A stretch of 35,042 bases of DNA from Candidatus Pacearchaeota archaeon (GTDB taxonomy: Archaea > Nanobdellota > Nanobdellia > Pacearchaeales > GW2011-AR1). The notes under the pieces were generated by a model. It saw nothing but the letters and a program-made list of their open reading frames with translations, was not told where the DNA came from and made no database searches. Each line of letters starts with the position of its first letter. Position 1 is the stretch's first letter. The position numbers were made by a program, and so were the translations under genes. This document shows, piece after piece, positions 7,190-14,176 of the stretch. The stretch lies in NCBI GenBank assembly GCA_018303785.1, contig JAGVXM010000040.1, forward strand, positions 1-35,042, given 5' to 3'.

Positions 7190-7548
7190 TCAAAGGAAAC
7201 TCAGCAATTATTATAAACCATTTATTTCAGACACTTCTAGCAACCTGTCTCTTATTACTGCTAGTTGAACAAATCTGGCAGGGAACAGTATCTGTCTATA
7301 TAAATTTAAACTACCTTCTTGTTATAGTAGTTATCACTGGAATTATCGATGTTTTTTCTGAAAAGCCTGTTTTGTTCAAAGAAAAACCAACAACCAAAGA
7401 TTATTTGTTCGTTTTCGCTTTGGGAATAATCGGTTTTGCTATAATTAAATATAAAACACACCAATTAGGAAATCTATCATGGATAATTTCATTGGTCGCC
7501 GGAATTCTCATAATATTATTATCAATAATGGTGCTGAATGATGAATAA
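7186..7548 (+). CDS. Small membrane protein of the envelope operon
   Basis: This 120-residue protein has four predicted membrane helices (about 8-30, 38-55, 69-86, 97-116) separated by short loops; the loop before helix 3 is charged (K-E-K-P-T-T-K-D). Start and stop overlap both neighbours (ATGA with the upstream gene, 11 bases with the downstream gene), so translation is coupled. No family recognised. Its conserved place in the run suggests an accessory subunit of the glycan or surface-protein machinery. Confidence 0.6.
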   Translation: MIKGNSAIIINHLFQTLLATCLLLLLVEQIWQGTVSVYINLNYLLVIVVITGIIDVFSEKPVLFKEKPTTKDYLFVFALGIIGFAIIKYKTHQLGNLSWIISLVAGILIILLSIMVLNDE

Positions 7549-7933
7549 AACTAACGTCTTAGCGTTTATAGGACTCGTGTGTATATTAGGCATAATATCA
7601 GTCATAATTCCTTTTTTTACTTCGCTGCGGCCTTTAGAATCGATGAGAATCGTATTTGGATCAGTGTATGTATTATTTCTTCCAGGATTCATAATGAGCT
7701 ATATTTTTTTCCCGAAAAAAAAACATGAACATTTTGAAACAGATAAAAACTCTATAGATTTTATAGAAAGAATTGCATTAAGTTTTGCTCTGTCAATTGC
7801 CGTCGTGCCATTAGCAGTTTTTTATTTGAATCTAATCGGCGTAAAAATAAATTTGTTGAATAGTTTTTTAACAATTCTTGGAATTATAATTATCAGTTTA
7901 TTGATAATTGGATTCAAAATGAGAAGATTTTAA
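7538..7933 (+). CDS. DUF1616-like membrane protein, short form
   Basis: This 131-residue protein has four membrane helices. The pattern L-R-P-L-E-S-M-R-I-V-F-G-S-V-Y-V-L-F-L-P-G-F, then F-F-P-K-K, then I-E-R-I-A-L-S-F-A-L-S-I-A-V matches the N-terminal membrane half of archaeal DUF1616 proteins, which often sit with glycosyltransferases. The usual longer C-terminal extracellular part (family about 300 residues) is missing; the reading frame ends naturally after helix 4. It overlaps the preceding gene by 11 bases and is the last gene of the run. Confidence 0.7.
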   Translation: MMNKTNVLAFIGLVCILGIISVIIPFFTSLRPLESMRIVFGSVYVLFLPGFIMSYIFFPKKKHEHFETDKNSIDFIERIALSFALSIAVVPLAVFYLNLIGVKINLLNSFLTILGIIIISLLIIGFKMRRF

Positions 7934-7955
7934 TAATAATTCAGATTAGATTAAT

Positions 7956-8348
7956 ATGCAGGATTTAAAGATACGCCTAATTGAAAACAAAGACTTGATA
8001 GAACTTGCTGATATTTATAATGAAACATATAGAGTTTTTGATGTCGGAGAAAAATGGACAAAAAAATCTTCATATGATCTTCTAAAATATTAGTTAAACA
8101 GGCAACCAGATTTATGTTTTTTGATAGAATATAAAAATAGAATTATGGGAGGATTTGTTGCAGGAATTAAGCCATGGTGGGACGGCAATCACTTGGTTGA
8201 TGGAGAAATATTCATTCATCCAAAATTTCAAAAGAAAGGATTTGGAAAGCTTTTATCGAAATATATGTACGAAACTGCAATAAAAAAATACAATGTGGTT
8301 AGTTTTAATACAATAACTTTTAAATGCTACGCAGGAAATCCGCACCTT
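7956..8348 (+). pseudogene. GNAT acetyltransferase, broken by a stop codon and an IS
   Basis: The frame from ATG 7956 encodes a GNAT N-acetyltransferase start (I-R-L-I-E-N-K-D-L-I-E-L-A). It has an in-frame TAG at 8091-8093, then continues in the same frame through the acetyl-CoA-binding motif A, H-P-K-F-Q-K-K-G-F-G-K-L-L. It is cut at about 8348 by the left end of the IS200-like element; the last strands are missing and I do not see them beyond the IS. Two separate lesions make this a pseudogene. The substrate is unknown. Confidence 0.8.
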
Positions 8349-8352
8349 TTAA

Positions 8353-8375
8353 GGTGACGGATGAATTGCGTCACC
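8353..8375 (+). repeat. IS200-like left-end hairpin
   Basis: Arms GGTGACG and CGTCACC enclose a 9-base loop. It lies just inside the left boundary of the element, where Y1 transposases bind a subterminal stem-loop. Confidence 0.65.
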
Positions 8376-8393
8376 CGCAGCTAAATATTTATT

Positions 8394-8437
8394 TCTAGAA
8401 AAATTAATCCAATAGTCTAGAAAAATTAATCCAATAG
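8394..8437 (+). repeat. 22-bp tandem duplication inside the IS leader
   Basis: A 22-bp unit beginning TCTAGAAAAATTAATCC occurs twice without spacer (8394-8415 and 8416-8437). It lies between the IS left end and tnpA. A slippage duplication in the non-coding part of a decaying element is the simplest explanation. Confidence 0.85.
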
Positions 8438-8508
8438 AGCTAGACAGCAGCCCCTTTGAATTCAGTACACTTAGAGATAACTGGCTCATTCTAAATAAAC
8501 TTTGTGGT

Positions 8509-8522
8509 GCGCGCATGCGCGC
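8509..8522. repeat. GC-only palindrome before tnpA
   Basis: GCGCGCATGCGCGC is a perfect 14-bp palindrome, followed by GCCGCGCGG. It stands out in this AT-rich DNA and lies in the leader just before the tnpA start at 8539, where a stem could limit translation. Confidence 0.6.
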
Positions 8523-8538
8523 GCCGCGCGGAGAAAAA

Positions 8539-8939
8539 ATGGAAACACAATTAACCTTTAGCGGAAGCTCTGTTGGAGCAAATAAAAAACACATTCAGCT
8601 GACACCAAAATATCGGTATCATATGATGCAAAAAGAAAAAATAAATATTTTTTGCAAAATTTCAATTGAAGAAGCATGCAAGCGACACAAGATAGAAATT
8701 ATTATTTTGAAAGTTCTGCCGAATCATGTCCACTTGATTGTGAACCTGACGCTATGCTGATGTGGATAATCAAAGGATTGTCATCGTACATTTTTTTTCG
8801 ATTGTGTCCAGCGTTGCGAAAGCGATATCCCGACGGACATTTCTGGACAGAAGGATATTTTTGTGCGAGTTGTGGCAGTGATTTTGAAAGAGCTTTAAGA
8901 TATATCAAGGATCAAGAGATTCATCATGGCTTCGCATAA
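8539..8939 (+). pseudogene. tnpA: Frameshifted IS200-type TnpA transposase
   Basis: The start at ATG 8539 follows a GGAG five bases upstream; an in-frame ATG at 8515 lies inside the GC palindrome. The first 70 codons run through the HUH motif N-H-V-H-L-I-V. A 16-base deletion near 8746, visible by comparison with the intact stretch at 46-63 of the other copy, then shifts the frame. The second part (I-I-K-G-L-S-S-Y, K-R-Y-P, G-H-F-W-T-E-G-Y-F, to stop 8937-8939) continues in another frame. The enzyme, a tyrosine single-strand transposase of about 130-150 residues, cannot be made. Confidence 0.85.
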
Positions 8940-9317
8940 ATGTGAAGGACGCCGTCCTCCACCGCAGTGGATTTTTTGCCACAGCAAAAAACCTTTAGGG
9001 ACGGGGGATGTCACATCTTTTGAAAATTGTTCTGTTGATGCAATCAGTAATAACCCCTGCTCTGTTCTTCGATAAAACTTCACCGGTTTTCCATTATCTT
9101 TCTGCAAAGTCTCATAAGACCCCCAAAAATAAGAAGAACTTTTATTGCCGACATTATCTAGAAAACAATATGAAAATGTATCCCGAAAAACTTCAGTTAC
9201 AATTTTCGGCCTTTCATTAAGTACATTTAATCCGTCAATAATATCTCCAGGGCGTATTGTCTCAGCAGTAGGCAGAGGAATGTTTCTATTAGCCAATTTA
9301 ACGTTCATTAAACTCAT
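8895..9317 (-). CDS. Unknown protein truncated by an IS, with IS-encoded tail
   Basis: The start at ATG 9317 is supported by TTTATATA centred about 25 bases upstream (near 9338-9346). The first hundred residues look like a genuine beta-rich gene product (R-P-G-D-I-I-D-G-L-N-V, V-T-E-V-F-R-D-T-F-S-Y-C-F-L-D-N-V-G), with no family recognised. At 9016 the frame enters the right end of the IS200-like element, and the last 40 codons are antisense IS sequence (P-V-P-K-G-F-L-L-W onward). The native C-terminus is therefore lost, and any product would be a chimera of doubtful function. It could equally be listed as a pseudogene. Confidence 0.6.
   Translation of the reverse strand: MSLMNVKLANRNIPLPTAETIRPGDIIDGLNVLNERPKIVTEVFRDTFSYCFLDNVGNKSSSYFWGSYETLQKDNGKPVKFYRRTEQGLLLIASTEQFSKDVTSPVPKGFLLWQKIHCGGGRRPSHLCEAMMNLLILDIS
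8961..8991 (+). repeat. IS200-like right-end hairpins
   Basis: This is the same arrangement as at 274-307: CCAC/GTGG around CGCA, then TTTTTTGC/GCAAAAAA around CACA (8972-8991). Confidence 0.65.
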
Positions 9318-9373
9318 TACATAACCATTTTTTAGATCTATATAAAATTAATTGCACTAATTTGTATCATAAA

Positions 9374-10138
9374 TCATCTCCAATGATTAATACAATAATC
9401 AACTAATTTTTCTCCTTCGAGGGTCCTATTCTCTGAATCGACGCGGATCAAGAACATTTCTTTGTTATTCATTTTTAAAAAAATTCTGAAGTCGCTCGGC
9501 TTAATGTTTATCCAGCAGACTGTTTTCCCCTCAATAGTAACAAATTGAAAGCCGAGATAATTATTGAGATGATTAAATAAACGTGCTGGAAAAAAAGCAC
9601 GAACAATTTCGTCAATAATAATTCGTTTATAATGATCCATGCCTTTTAGTTTTAATCGTGCCATATCTTCCTCGATGCCAAAAATCTCAAATTTTTCTTT
9701 TTCTTTATTTTCCACAATACCGATGATTAGATTGCCGCCGGATGAATTCAAAAAAGCTGCCAGCGATTTTGCGATAATAATTTTTGAGGTTTTTTGTCCG
9801 AATTCGCGCAATTCCGGCGATTTGCTTTCAGTAATCTGCTGATGTGAATAGGTAAGACTCCAGAATGCTTCTTTCTTGAATTCAGTATGAAAATGCTCGC
9901 CTTTCTCTAAAAGTTTTTTCAATTCTAAAGCTAAGGAGTTTTGTAATTCAGTTTCGCTGAGCAAGATTTTTTTAACTCTTCCAACGTCTCCATTTTTCAA
10001 GCGAACCATGATTCCCTGCTCGTGAAACTGTGTTCGCGCTGCAATTTCATCGACAATGCCAGTAGAATATTTTCTCCGTGCTGTCATGACGCCGACTTTC
10101 ATACCTGGTTTTATATTTTTGAGATGTTGATGGTCCAT
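9374..10138 (-). CDS. DUF2196 (YwbE-like) domain fused to an AlbA_2/Schlafen-type domain
   Basis: This 254-residue protein is in two parts. Residues about 5-60 (I-K-P-G-M-K-V-G-V-M, S-T-G-I-V-D-E-I, G-I-M-V-R-L-K-N-G-D-V-G-R-V-K-K) match the small DUF2196/YwbE family, normally a stand-alone protein of about 60 residues. Residues about 85-215 match the AlbA_2 domain of Schlafen-like proteins: E-F-K-K-E, then K-S-L-A-A-F-L-N-S-S-G-G-N-L-I-I-G-I-V-E. AlbA_2 domains are linked to nucleic acid binding or RNA cleavage and to some defence or regulatory systems. TTTAAATAT about 25 bases upstream supports ATG 10138. It diverges from the next gene. The fusion suggests an RNA- or translation-related role, by inference only. 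Confidence 0.7.
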   Translation of the reverse strand: MDHQHLKNIKPGMKVGVMTARRKYSTGIVDEIAARTQFHEQGIMVRLKNGDVGRVKKILLSETELQNSLALELKKLLEKGEHFHTEFKKEAFWSLTYSHQQITESKSPELREFGQKTSKIIIAKSLAAFLNSSGGNLIIGIVENKEKEKFEIFGIEEDMARLKLKGMDHYKRIIIDEIVRAFFPARLFNHLNNYLGFQFVTIEGKTVCWINIKPSDFRIFLKMNNKEMFLIRVDSENRTLEGEKLVDYCINHWR

Positions 10139-10241
10139 GATAGAATAAAATTTTCAAAATATTTAAAATATTCTTTTATCTAGATGCTTAATTGTTTGAA
10201 AGAATATAAAAAAATATAAAGAAATAATGCTTTATTTTATT

Positions 10242-10724
10242 ATGAATCAAGAAGAGATTTATTCTTATTTGAAGAGAGCATCAAAATTGCCTCCGGATCC
10301 ACCTTTGTTTTTTCGTTTAAATGCTAAAAATAGATACCGAGTAAAAGATGAATGGGAAGAAAAGAAAATAAAAGTTGGGGCAAAAAAATTCAAAGGAAAA
10401 ATTTTTGGATTTTTTGGTTTTAAAAAAAGTAAAGTTAAATCCTTGGATGAATTAGCTCAAGATTTAGTTGAAGTAGGGATGGTTAATGATATAAATGAAG
10501 GAGAAAAATTAATACCTCAATTAATAGGATATAAGATAGCATATGCATCTTATTATCTTCCAGGGGATGGTCATTGGCGCGCCGAGAAAGTATGTCATCG
10601 TATTCTAACTAAATATCTTGAACTAAGAAAAGAAAATAAAGAGATTTATAGATTCTCTCTAAATAAAGAAATAGAATCTTTAAAAGATGAATATCTAAAA
10701 AGTATCGGTTACAGGAGAAAGTAA
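10242..10724 (+). CDS. Unknown cytosolic protein, 160 residues
   Basis: ATG 10242 is preferred to an ATG 15 bases earlier because an AATATAAA box lies about 25 bases upstream. The protein is basic and mixed alpha/beta, with P-P-D-P-P-L-F-F near the N-terminus, a Lys-rich middle with F-G-F-F-G-F-K-K, and G-D-G-H-W-R-A-E-K-V-C-H-R around residue 115. It has no membrane segment or signal peptide. I do not recognise the family. It is convergent with the MsrB gene, 53 bases apart. Confidence 0.6.
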   Translation: MNQEEIYSYLKRASKLPPDPPLFFRLNAKNRYRVKDEWEEKKIKVGAKKFKGKIFGFFGFKKSKVKSLDELAQDLVEVGMVNDINEGEKLIPQLIGYKIAYASYYLPGDGHWRAEKVCHRILTKYLELRKENKEIYRFSLNKEIESLKDEYLKSIGYRRK

Positions 10725-10777
10725 GATTAAAGAATGTTTTCGAAGTTATTTAACCCCGAAAATTATTTAGGCAGAAA

Positions 10778-11227
10778 TTACTCGAATAATTTTCTGTATT
10801 TCCTGTATCCTTCTTTTTCTAATTTTTCCACAGGAATAAATCGCAAGGCAGCAGAATTCATGCAATATCGTAATCCTGTTGGCTGCGGACCGTCATTAAA
10901 AACATGGCCTAAATGATTTCCGGCTTTACTTTTTATTTCGATCCTTTTCATAAATAAAGATTTATCTTCTTTCTCAACAATATTTTTTTTCTCCAATGGC
11001 TGCGTAAATGATGGCCATCCAGTTCCAGAATCAAATTTGTCTTTAGAGATAAACAAAGGCTCTCCAGTTAATATATCGATGTAAATGCCATCTTTCTTAT
11101 TATCCCAGTATTCATTGTTAAAAGGAGGCTCTGTACCACATTGTTGAGTAACGTGAAATTGCAATGGTGTAAGTTTTTTCTTAAGTTCTTCAATGGATGG
11201 TTTTTTATTTGACAGTTGTTTTTTCAT
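10778..11227 (-). CDS. msrB: Peptide-methionine (R)-S-oxide reductase MsrB
   Basis: It reduces the R epimer of methionine sulfoxide in proteins. Motifs are clear: [22 protein letters not shown], and [11 protein letters not shown] with the catalytic Cys. The two CxxC pairs that bind structural zinc in many MsrBs are absent, and the classical resolving Cys of C-G-W-P-S-F is Thr, as in some bacterial forms, so another thiol or donor must recycle it. ATG 11227 (149 residues) is chosen over 11260 because the longer form runs into the upstream toxin gene. It follows that toxin by 11 bases, so it is probably in the same transcript. Confidence 0.9.
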   Translation of the reverse strand: MKKQLSNKKPSIEELKKKLTPLQFHVTQQCGTEPPFNNEYWDNKKDGIYIDILTGEPLFISKDKFDSGTGWPSFTQPLEKKNIVEKEDKSLFMKRIEIKSKAGNHLGHVFNDGPQPTGLRYCMNSAALRFIPVEKLEKEGYRKYRKLFE

Positions 11228-11238
11228 ATCTATCTTAA

Positions 11239-11571
11239 TCAATTTTTTAAGTAAGTACATAACTCATTTACTATGCTAATAAATTTTGTTTGTTTTAGCG
11301 AACCGACTTTGTACTTGACCATTGATTTTTCAACAGAAAATATTTTGTCTAATCTTAGATAACTTTCAACTTTCAAGCTTCCATTTTGAAAATCTTCTTT
11401 CTTAATAGGTATCTCGACAGACTTTTCGTATGATTTTCCTGTTATTTGACAAACAATTAAATCATCTCCTTTCGGAATTTTGATTATTAAAGAAGGCCTT
11501 CTTTTAGAATTGATAAAATTTGAAAAAGGAAATTCTAGAATAACTACTTTTCCTTTTACAAATCCTTCCAT
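11239..11571 (-). CDS. MazF/PemK-type toxin
   Basis: This 110-residue protein has the MazF/PemK fold signs: [12 protein letters not shown] near the start, [39 protein letters not shown]. The family cleaves RNA as a ribosome-independent endoribonuclease. Length is normal and no lesion is seen. It overlaps the antitoxin gene by 16 bases. The arrangement AbrB antitoxin then MazF-like toxin is standard, but here an msrB gene follows after 11 bases, which is unusual. Confidence 0.85.
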   Translation of the reverse strand: MEGFVKGKVVILEFPFSNFINSKRRPSLIIKIPKGDDLIVCQITGKSYEKSVEIPIKKEDFQNGSLKVESYLRLDKIFSVEKSMVKYKVGSLKQTKFISIVNELCTYLKN

Positions 11572-11774
11572 ATTTCATCTTCTTCTTTGTTCATCCACGT
11601 TTTTGCCAAAGATTTCTCTGACCAAAGAGCTGTTTCAGAAATTAATTTTTTTAAGATAATCTCATCATCTTTTCTAATGACAATTAATTTATCTCCCTCT
11701 TTTATATCTTTTCTCATATCTAAAGGAATAACTACCTGTCCCCGTGAACTCATTTTTATTTTATCAATTTGCAT
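11556..11774 (-). CDS. AbrB-type antitoxin (MazF partner)
   Basis: This 72-residue protein has an AbrB swapped-hairpin domain (I-K-M-S-S-R-G-Q-V-V-I-P-L-D-M-R, G-D-K-L-I-V-I, I-I-L-K-K-L; residues 1-44) plus a short acidic tail with Trp-rich A-L-W-S-E-K. The ATG directly abuts a 20-bp perfect palindrome and lies 25.5 bases from TTTATATA, so the transcript is leaderless and self-repression is likely. The DNA-binding half is clearly related to the RelE-partner antitoxin at 1583-1852, and the operator cores are the same. Confidence 0.85.
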   Translation of the reverse strand: MQIDKIKMSSRGQVVIPLDMRKDIKEGDKLIVIRKDDEIILKKLISETALWSEKSLAKTWMNKEEDEIWKDL

Positions 11775-11803
11775 AAATAAGATTAATCTTATTTGTATAT
11801 AAA
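11775..11803 (-). promoter_or_regulatory. TATA box and palindromic operator of the AbrB-MazF operon
   Basis: On the minus strand TTTATATA (11796-11803) precedes the perfect palindrome AAATAAGATTAATCTTATTT (11775-11794), which ends one base before ATG 11774. TATA-to-start distance and operator position are the same as at 1554-1582, and both operators contain TAAGAT-N2-ATCTTA. Confidence 0.8.
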
Positions 11804-11813
11804 TATTATGCCA

Positions 11814-12473
11814 CTACTCGTCTTTAGATAATTTACACATATATCCTATGCCTGATTTTTCTATTTCTTCAACGGTAAATTTTACTTTACTAAATATTTT
11901 AATTAATTCTTTTTTTGAAAATTGTTCTGAAACATTTGCTCCAACGCTTTCATCAAAAATTATTTTTCCGTTTTTGGCGATTTCTTTTATAGGAACTTCC
12001 TGGCTCTTGTAAACTTTCATTCTTTCGTCTAGAGCATCTTCTGAAAACACACTTATAATGATCGTTCCTTTTTTTCTTACTACTCTTTTCATTTCTTCAA
12101 GAATTTTATATTTGTCATCTCCAAAATTCGCAAACGTCGTGAGGCATAACACATGATCAAAAGTATTATCTTTAAAAGGTAAGTCCTTAGCATTAGCTAA
12201 TGAAATATTGATAGTTTTATATCTTTTAAAATTATTACTAGCATCAATTACTGCTTTGGGATCATTGTCTATTGCAGTTATATTTTGCGTTATATCGATA
12301 ATATCTTTGATACTTCTTCCATCTCCACATCCAACTTCCAAAACTTTAGAGTTTTTTGTTATATTTTTATATAGAAATTTTTTTTCATCTTTAAACCACA
12401 ATTTATAGGATTCGGGGAGTTCTTGTAATACCTTTTGCCAGAAATCTATATTTTTTAGTTCTTTGTTAGTCAT
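11814..12473 (-). CDS. SAM-dependent class I methyltransferase
   Basis: This 219-residue protein has the Rossmann methyltransferase core. Motif I is V-L-E-V-G-C-G-D-G-R-S (about 45-55), then an acidic end of strand 2 (A-I-D-N-D-P), motif N-A-K-D-L-P-F-K-D-N-T-F-D-H-V-L-C (about 115-130) and V-R-K-K-G-T-I-I-I-S (about 155). This matches the Methyltransf_11 type acting on small molecules or lipids; the substrate cannot be read. It lies 39 bases before the AbrB-MazF promoter and on the same strand as msrA, so it may share transcripts with the sulfoxide reductases. Confidence 0.8.
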   Translation of the reverse strand: MTNKELKNIDFWQKVLQELPESYKLWFKDEKKFLYKNITKNSKVLEVGCGDGRSIKDIIDITQNITAIDNDPKAVIDASNNFKRYKTINISLANAKDLPFKDNTFDHVLCLTTFANFGDDKYKILEEMKRVVRKKGTIIISVFSEDALDERMKVYKSQEVPIKEIAKNGKIIFDESVGANVSEQFSKKELIKIFSKVKFTVEEIEKSGIGYMCKLSKDE

Positions 12474-12558
12474 TTTATTAATAAAAGATTAGAATTTAAA
12501 AAATGATCGATTACCAATATTTAGAGAAGAAGCTTGACAAGGTCAGCCCAAATCAAAT

Positions 12559-13095
12559 TTATTTTTTCTCCCACACCTTCTTTAAAAAAGAATTTCTGCC
12601 TGATCCAATTTTATACATTTTGTATTGCAGCGGATTTTTTTTTGCATAGTTTTGGTGATAATCTTCAGCAGAATAAAAGTTTTTGAAAGGAATAATTTCG
12701 ACAGCAATTTTCTCAAACTTTTTCATCGTTTCAATTTTTTTCCGTGATTCTAAAGCCGATTTCTTCTGTTCATCAGAATGATAAAAAATTGCGGGAGAAT
12801 ACTGAAAACCTCGATCATAAAACTGCCCATTATTATCAGAAGGGTCAATATTTTTCCAGAAATGATTTAATAAATTTTCATAAGATATTTTTTTTGGATT
12901 AAAGGTAATTTGAATTGCTTCCCGATGGCCAGTTTCGCCCGATGAAACTTGCTCATAGCTTGGATTTTTTATTTCTCCACCTGAATAACCCGAAACAACT
13001 TTTTCCACACCAGGAATTAATAAAAATGCAGCTTCAACACACCAGAAGCATCCCCCTGCAAAAGTGGCCACTTCATTACTTGAATTTTTTTTCAT
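12559..13095 (-). CDS. msrA: Peptide-methionine (S)-S-oxide reductase MsrA
   Basis: This 178-residue protein, of full family length, has the catalytic motif G-G-C-F-W-C (Cys16) followed by E-A-A-F, V-V-S-G-Y-S-G-G, G-H-R-E-A-I-Q-I-T-F and D-P-S-D-N-N-G-Q-F-Y-D-R-G-F-Q-Y. It reduces the S epimer of methionine sulfoxide and so complements MsrB 1.3 kb downstream. The C-terminal region (H-Q-N-Y-A-K-K-N-P onward) lacks the usual Cys-containing resolving tail, so recycling may use Cys19 of G-C-F-W-C. The pair indicates exposure to oxidative stress or oxygen. Confidence 0.93.
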   Translation of the reverse strand: MKKNSSNEVATFAGGCFWCVEAAFLLIPGVEKVVSGYSGGEIKNPSYEQVSSGETGHREAIQITFNPKKISYENLLNHFWKNIDPSDNNGQFYDRGFQYSPAIFYHSDEQKKSALESRKKIETMKKFEKIAVEIIPFKNFYSAEDYHQNYAKKNPLQYKMYKIGSGRNSFLKKVWEKK

Positions 13096-13153
13096 AATAC
13101 CCGAAAGCTATTAGAATATTTAAGAATATCGAGAAGTAGAATAATATCTAGAA

Positions 13154-13717
13154 TCAAACACGCAATAAACCACGAAATCCTCGTGCTGCATAATATGACT
13201 CCGCGCCATTATGATAAACAAAAACATGATCATAACGGCAATCGCAAAAAAGAGCTCCTCCGTGTTTTCTAATAGCCGGAGGGGTTTTGATCCAGCTTGA
13301 AGTTTTTGTATCAAATTTTCCTATTTTTTGCAACTCTCGATATTTGTTTTCATCTAGAAGTTCAATGCACATTTCAGCAGCCATATCTACTGCATTATTT
13401 TTCGGTTTGTGTTCTTTCCTCGATTCCAGCGCCTCACGATCATAACACACACTTCTTCGATTTATTGGACTTTCAGCTGAACAATCATAAAAAAAGTATT
13501 CTTTATTTTTTGGATCAAAGCCAACAACATCTGGCTCTCCCCCTGTTTTTTCCATTTCATGTAATGACCATAATTTTTGAGGATTCGCTTTAATTTTTTT
13601 TTCGATTTTATCCCATTCAATTTTTTTATGCCGATGCATGTTTTTTTCAAATCGGAGCTTTAGTACCTCGATTATTTTATCTTGTTCCTCTGAAGTTAGA
13701 TTTTTTGAGACGTCCAT
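13154..13717 (-). CDS. DUF4256 family protein
   Basis: This 187-residue soluble protein has the DUF4256 landmarks: L-R-F-E-K-N-M-H-R-H, W-S-L-H-E-M-E-K-T-G-G-E-P-D-V-V-G, F-Y-D-C-S-A-E-S-P, R-R-S-V-C-Y-D-R-E-A-L-E, and near the end G-G-A-L-F-C-D-C-R-Y-D-H-V-F-V-Y-H-N-G-A-E-S-Y-Y. Biochemical function is unknown. Its upstream region contains the left copy of the 23-bp inverted repeat (13734-13756), 17-39 bases before the start. Its promoter therefore overlaps the boundary of the 5.1-kb segment and may be supplied by it. Confidence 0.85.
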   Translation of the reverse strand: MDVSKNLTSEEQDKIIEVLKLRFEKNMHRHKKIEWDKIEKKIKANPQKLWSLHEMEKTGGEPDVVGFDPKNKEYFFYDCSAESPINRRSVCYDREALESRKEHKPKNNAVDMAAEMCIELLDENKYRELQKIGKFDTKTSSWIKTPPAIRKHGGALFCDCRYDHVFVYHNGAESYYAARGFRGLLRV

Positions 13718-13733
13718 ATATTATTATAAGACT

Positions 13734-13756
13734 ACATTGTAAAGTTAGCGGTTGGT
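13734..13756 (+). repeat. 23-bp inverted repeat, left copy
   Basis: It begins ACATTGTAAAG and ends GCGGTTGGT on the plus strand. The right copy is its exact reverse complement. Similarity does not extend clearly further inward. Confidence 0.9.
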
Positions 13757-13803
13757 AAGGAACAGAAATTAATAAATAGTTTAGTTTTCTTATTTTATTC
13801 ATT

Positions 13804-14025
13804 ATGATGCCTAAAAAAACAAAATGCGGGAGATGTGGAAAATTTGGAGAAGTTACGTGGGCTAATTATATTCCCTATTGCAAAGAATGTCTTGCGGAAA
13901 AAAGCAAAGGAGCGATACCATTTGAAGAAGCCCTTTATCCAGAAGAAACTACAAAAAAAGAGATTAACGATTTGAAGAAAAGAATACTGAAATTAGAAAA
14001 TGAAGTTAAGAAATTAAAGAAATAA
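13804..14025 (+). CDS. Small zinc-ribbon protein with C-terminal coiled coil
   Basis: This 73-residue protein has two knuckles, C-G-R-C (residues 8-11) and C-K-E-C (about 28-31), forming a zinc ribbon, then a Lys/Glu heptad helix (about 50-73). Such proteins usually bind nucleic acid or dimerise in archaeal complexes. A second ATG three bases downstream is equally possible as start; a TAATAAATAG box lies about 28 bases upstream. It is the first gene inside the left inverted repeat, on the plus strand, convergent with the 370-residue unknown. Confidence 0.7.
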   Translation: MMPKKTKCGRCGKFGEVTWANYIPYCKECLAEKSKGAIPFEEALYPEETTKKEINDLKKRILKLENEVKKLKK

Positions 14026-14081
14026 ACAATTAATTAATAAGTTAGGAAATGAAAAAATTTGGGAAAGTTTAAAAGATATGA

Positions 14082-14096
14082 AAAACTAATAGTTTT
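14082..14096. promoter_or_regulatory. 15-bp palindrome in the intergenic gap
   Basis: AAAACTA-A-TAGTTTT is perfectly symmetric and precedes the larger stem-loop at 14105-14150. It could be a protein-binding site or part of a transcription end; no gene start is near. Confidence 0.35.
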
Positions 14097-14104
14097 AATT
14101 GAGG

Positions 14105-14150
14105 CATTAGGGAATCCACCTGCTTGGAAAGAACAGGCAATTCCCTAATG
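14105..14150. terminator. Long stem-loop between convergent genes
   Basis: Arms CATTAGGGAAT and ATTCCCTAATG pair perfectly over 11 bp, with a nested CCTG/CAGG stem inside. It lies between the zinc-ribbon gene and the 370-residue unknown, which converge. A two-way transcription end is likely. A small structured RNA is possible. Confidence 0.45.
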
Positions 14151-14176
14151 TTGTGTCCTTTTCTCACATATGAGCA

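Larger units (their letters stand above)
8349..9016 (+). mobile_element. IS200-like insertion sequence, nearly complete but inactive
   Basis: The element is about 668 bp, close to the usual 700 bp of IS200. It carries a left-end stem-loop (8353-8375), a single tnpA-type gene (8539-8939, broken) and right-end hairpins (about 8960-8991). Its right end at 9016 matches where similarity to the copy at 1-333 stops. It interrupts the GNAT gene on the left and abuts the cut 3' end of a minus-strand gene on the right, so DNA was probably lost with or after insertion. No accessory tnpB is present. Confidence 0.8.

Noticed and set aside
8349-8594. Minus-strand open frame inside the IS200-like element
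   Set aside because: It is antisense to the IS leader, runs through the tandem duplication and GC palindrome, and matches no family.
14163-14175. 13-base match CTCACATATGAGC also found at 16394-16406 in the transposase gene
   Set aside because: Several 13-base matches are expected by chance in a 35-kb AT-rich window, and the two sites have no common context.
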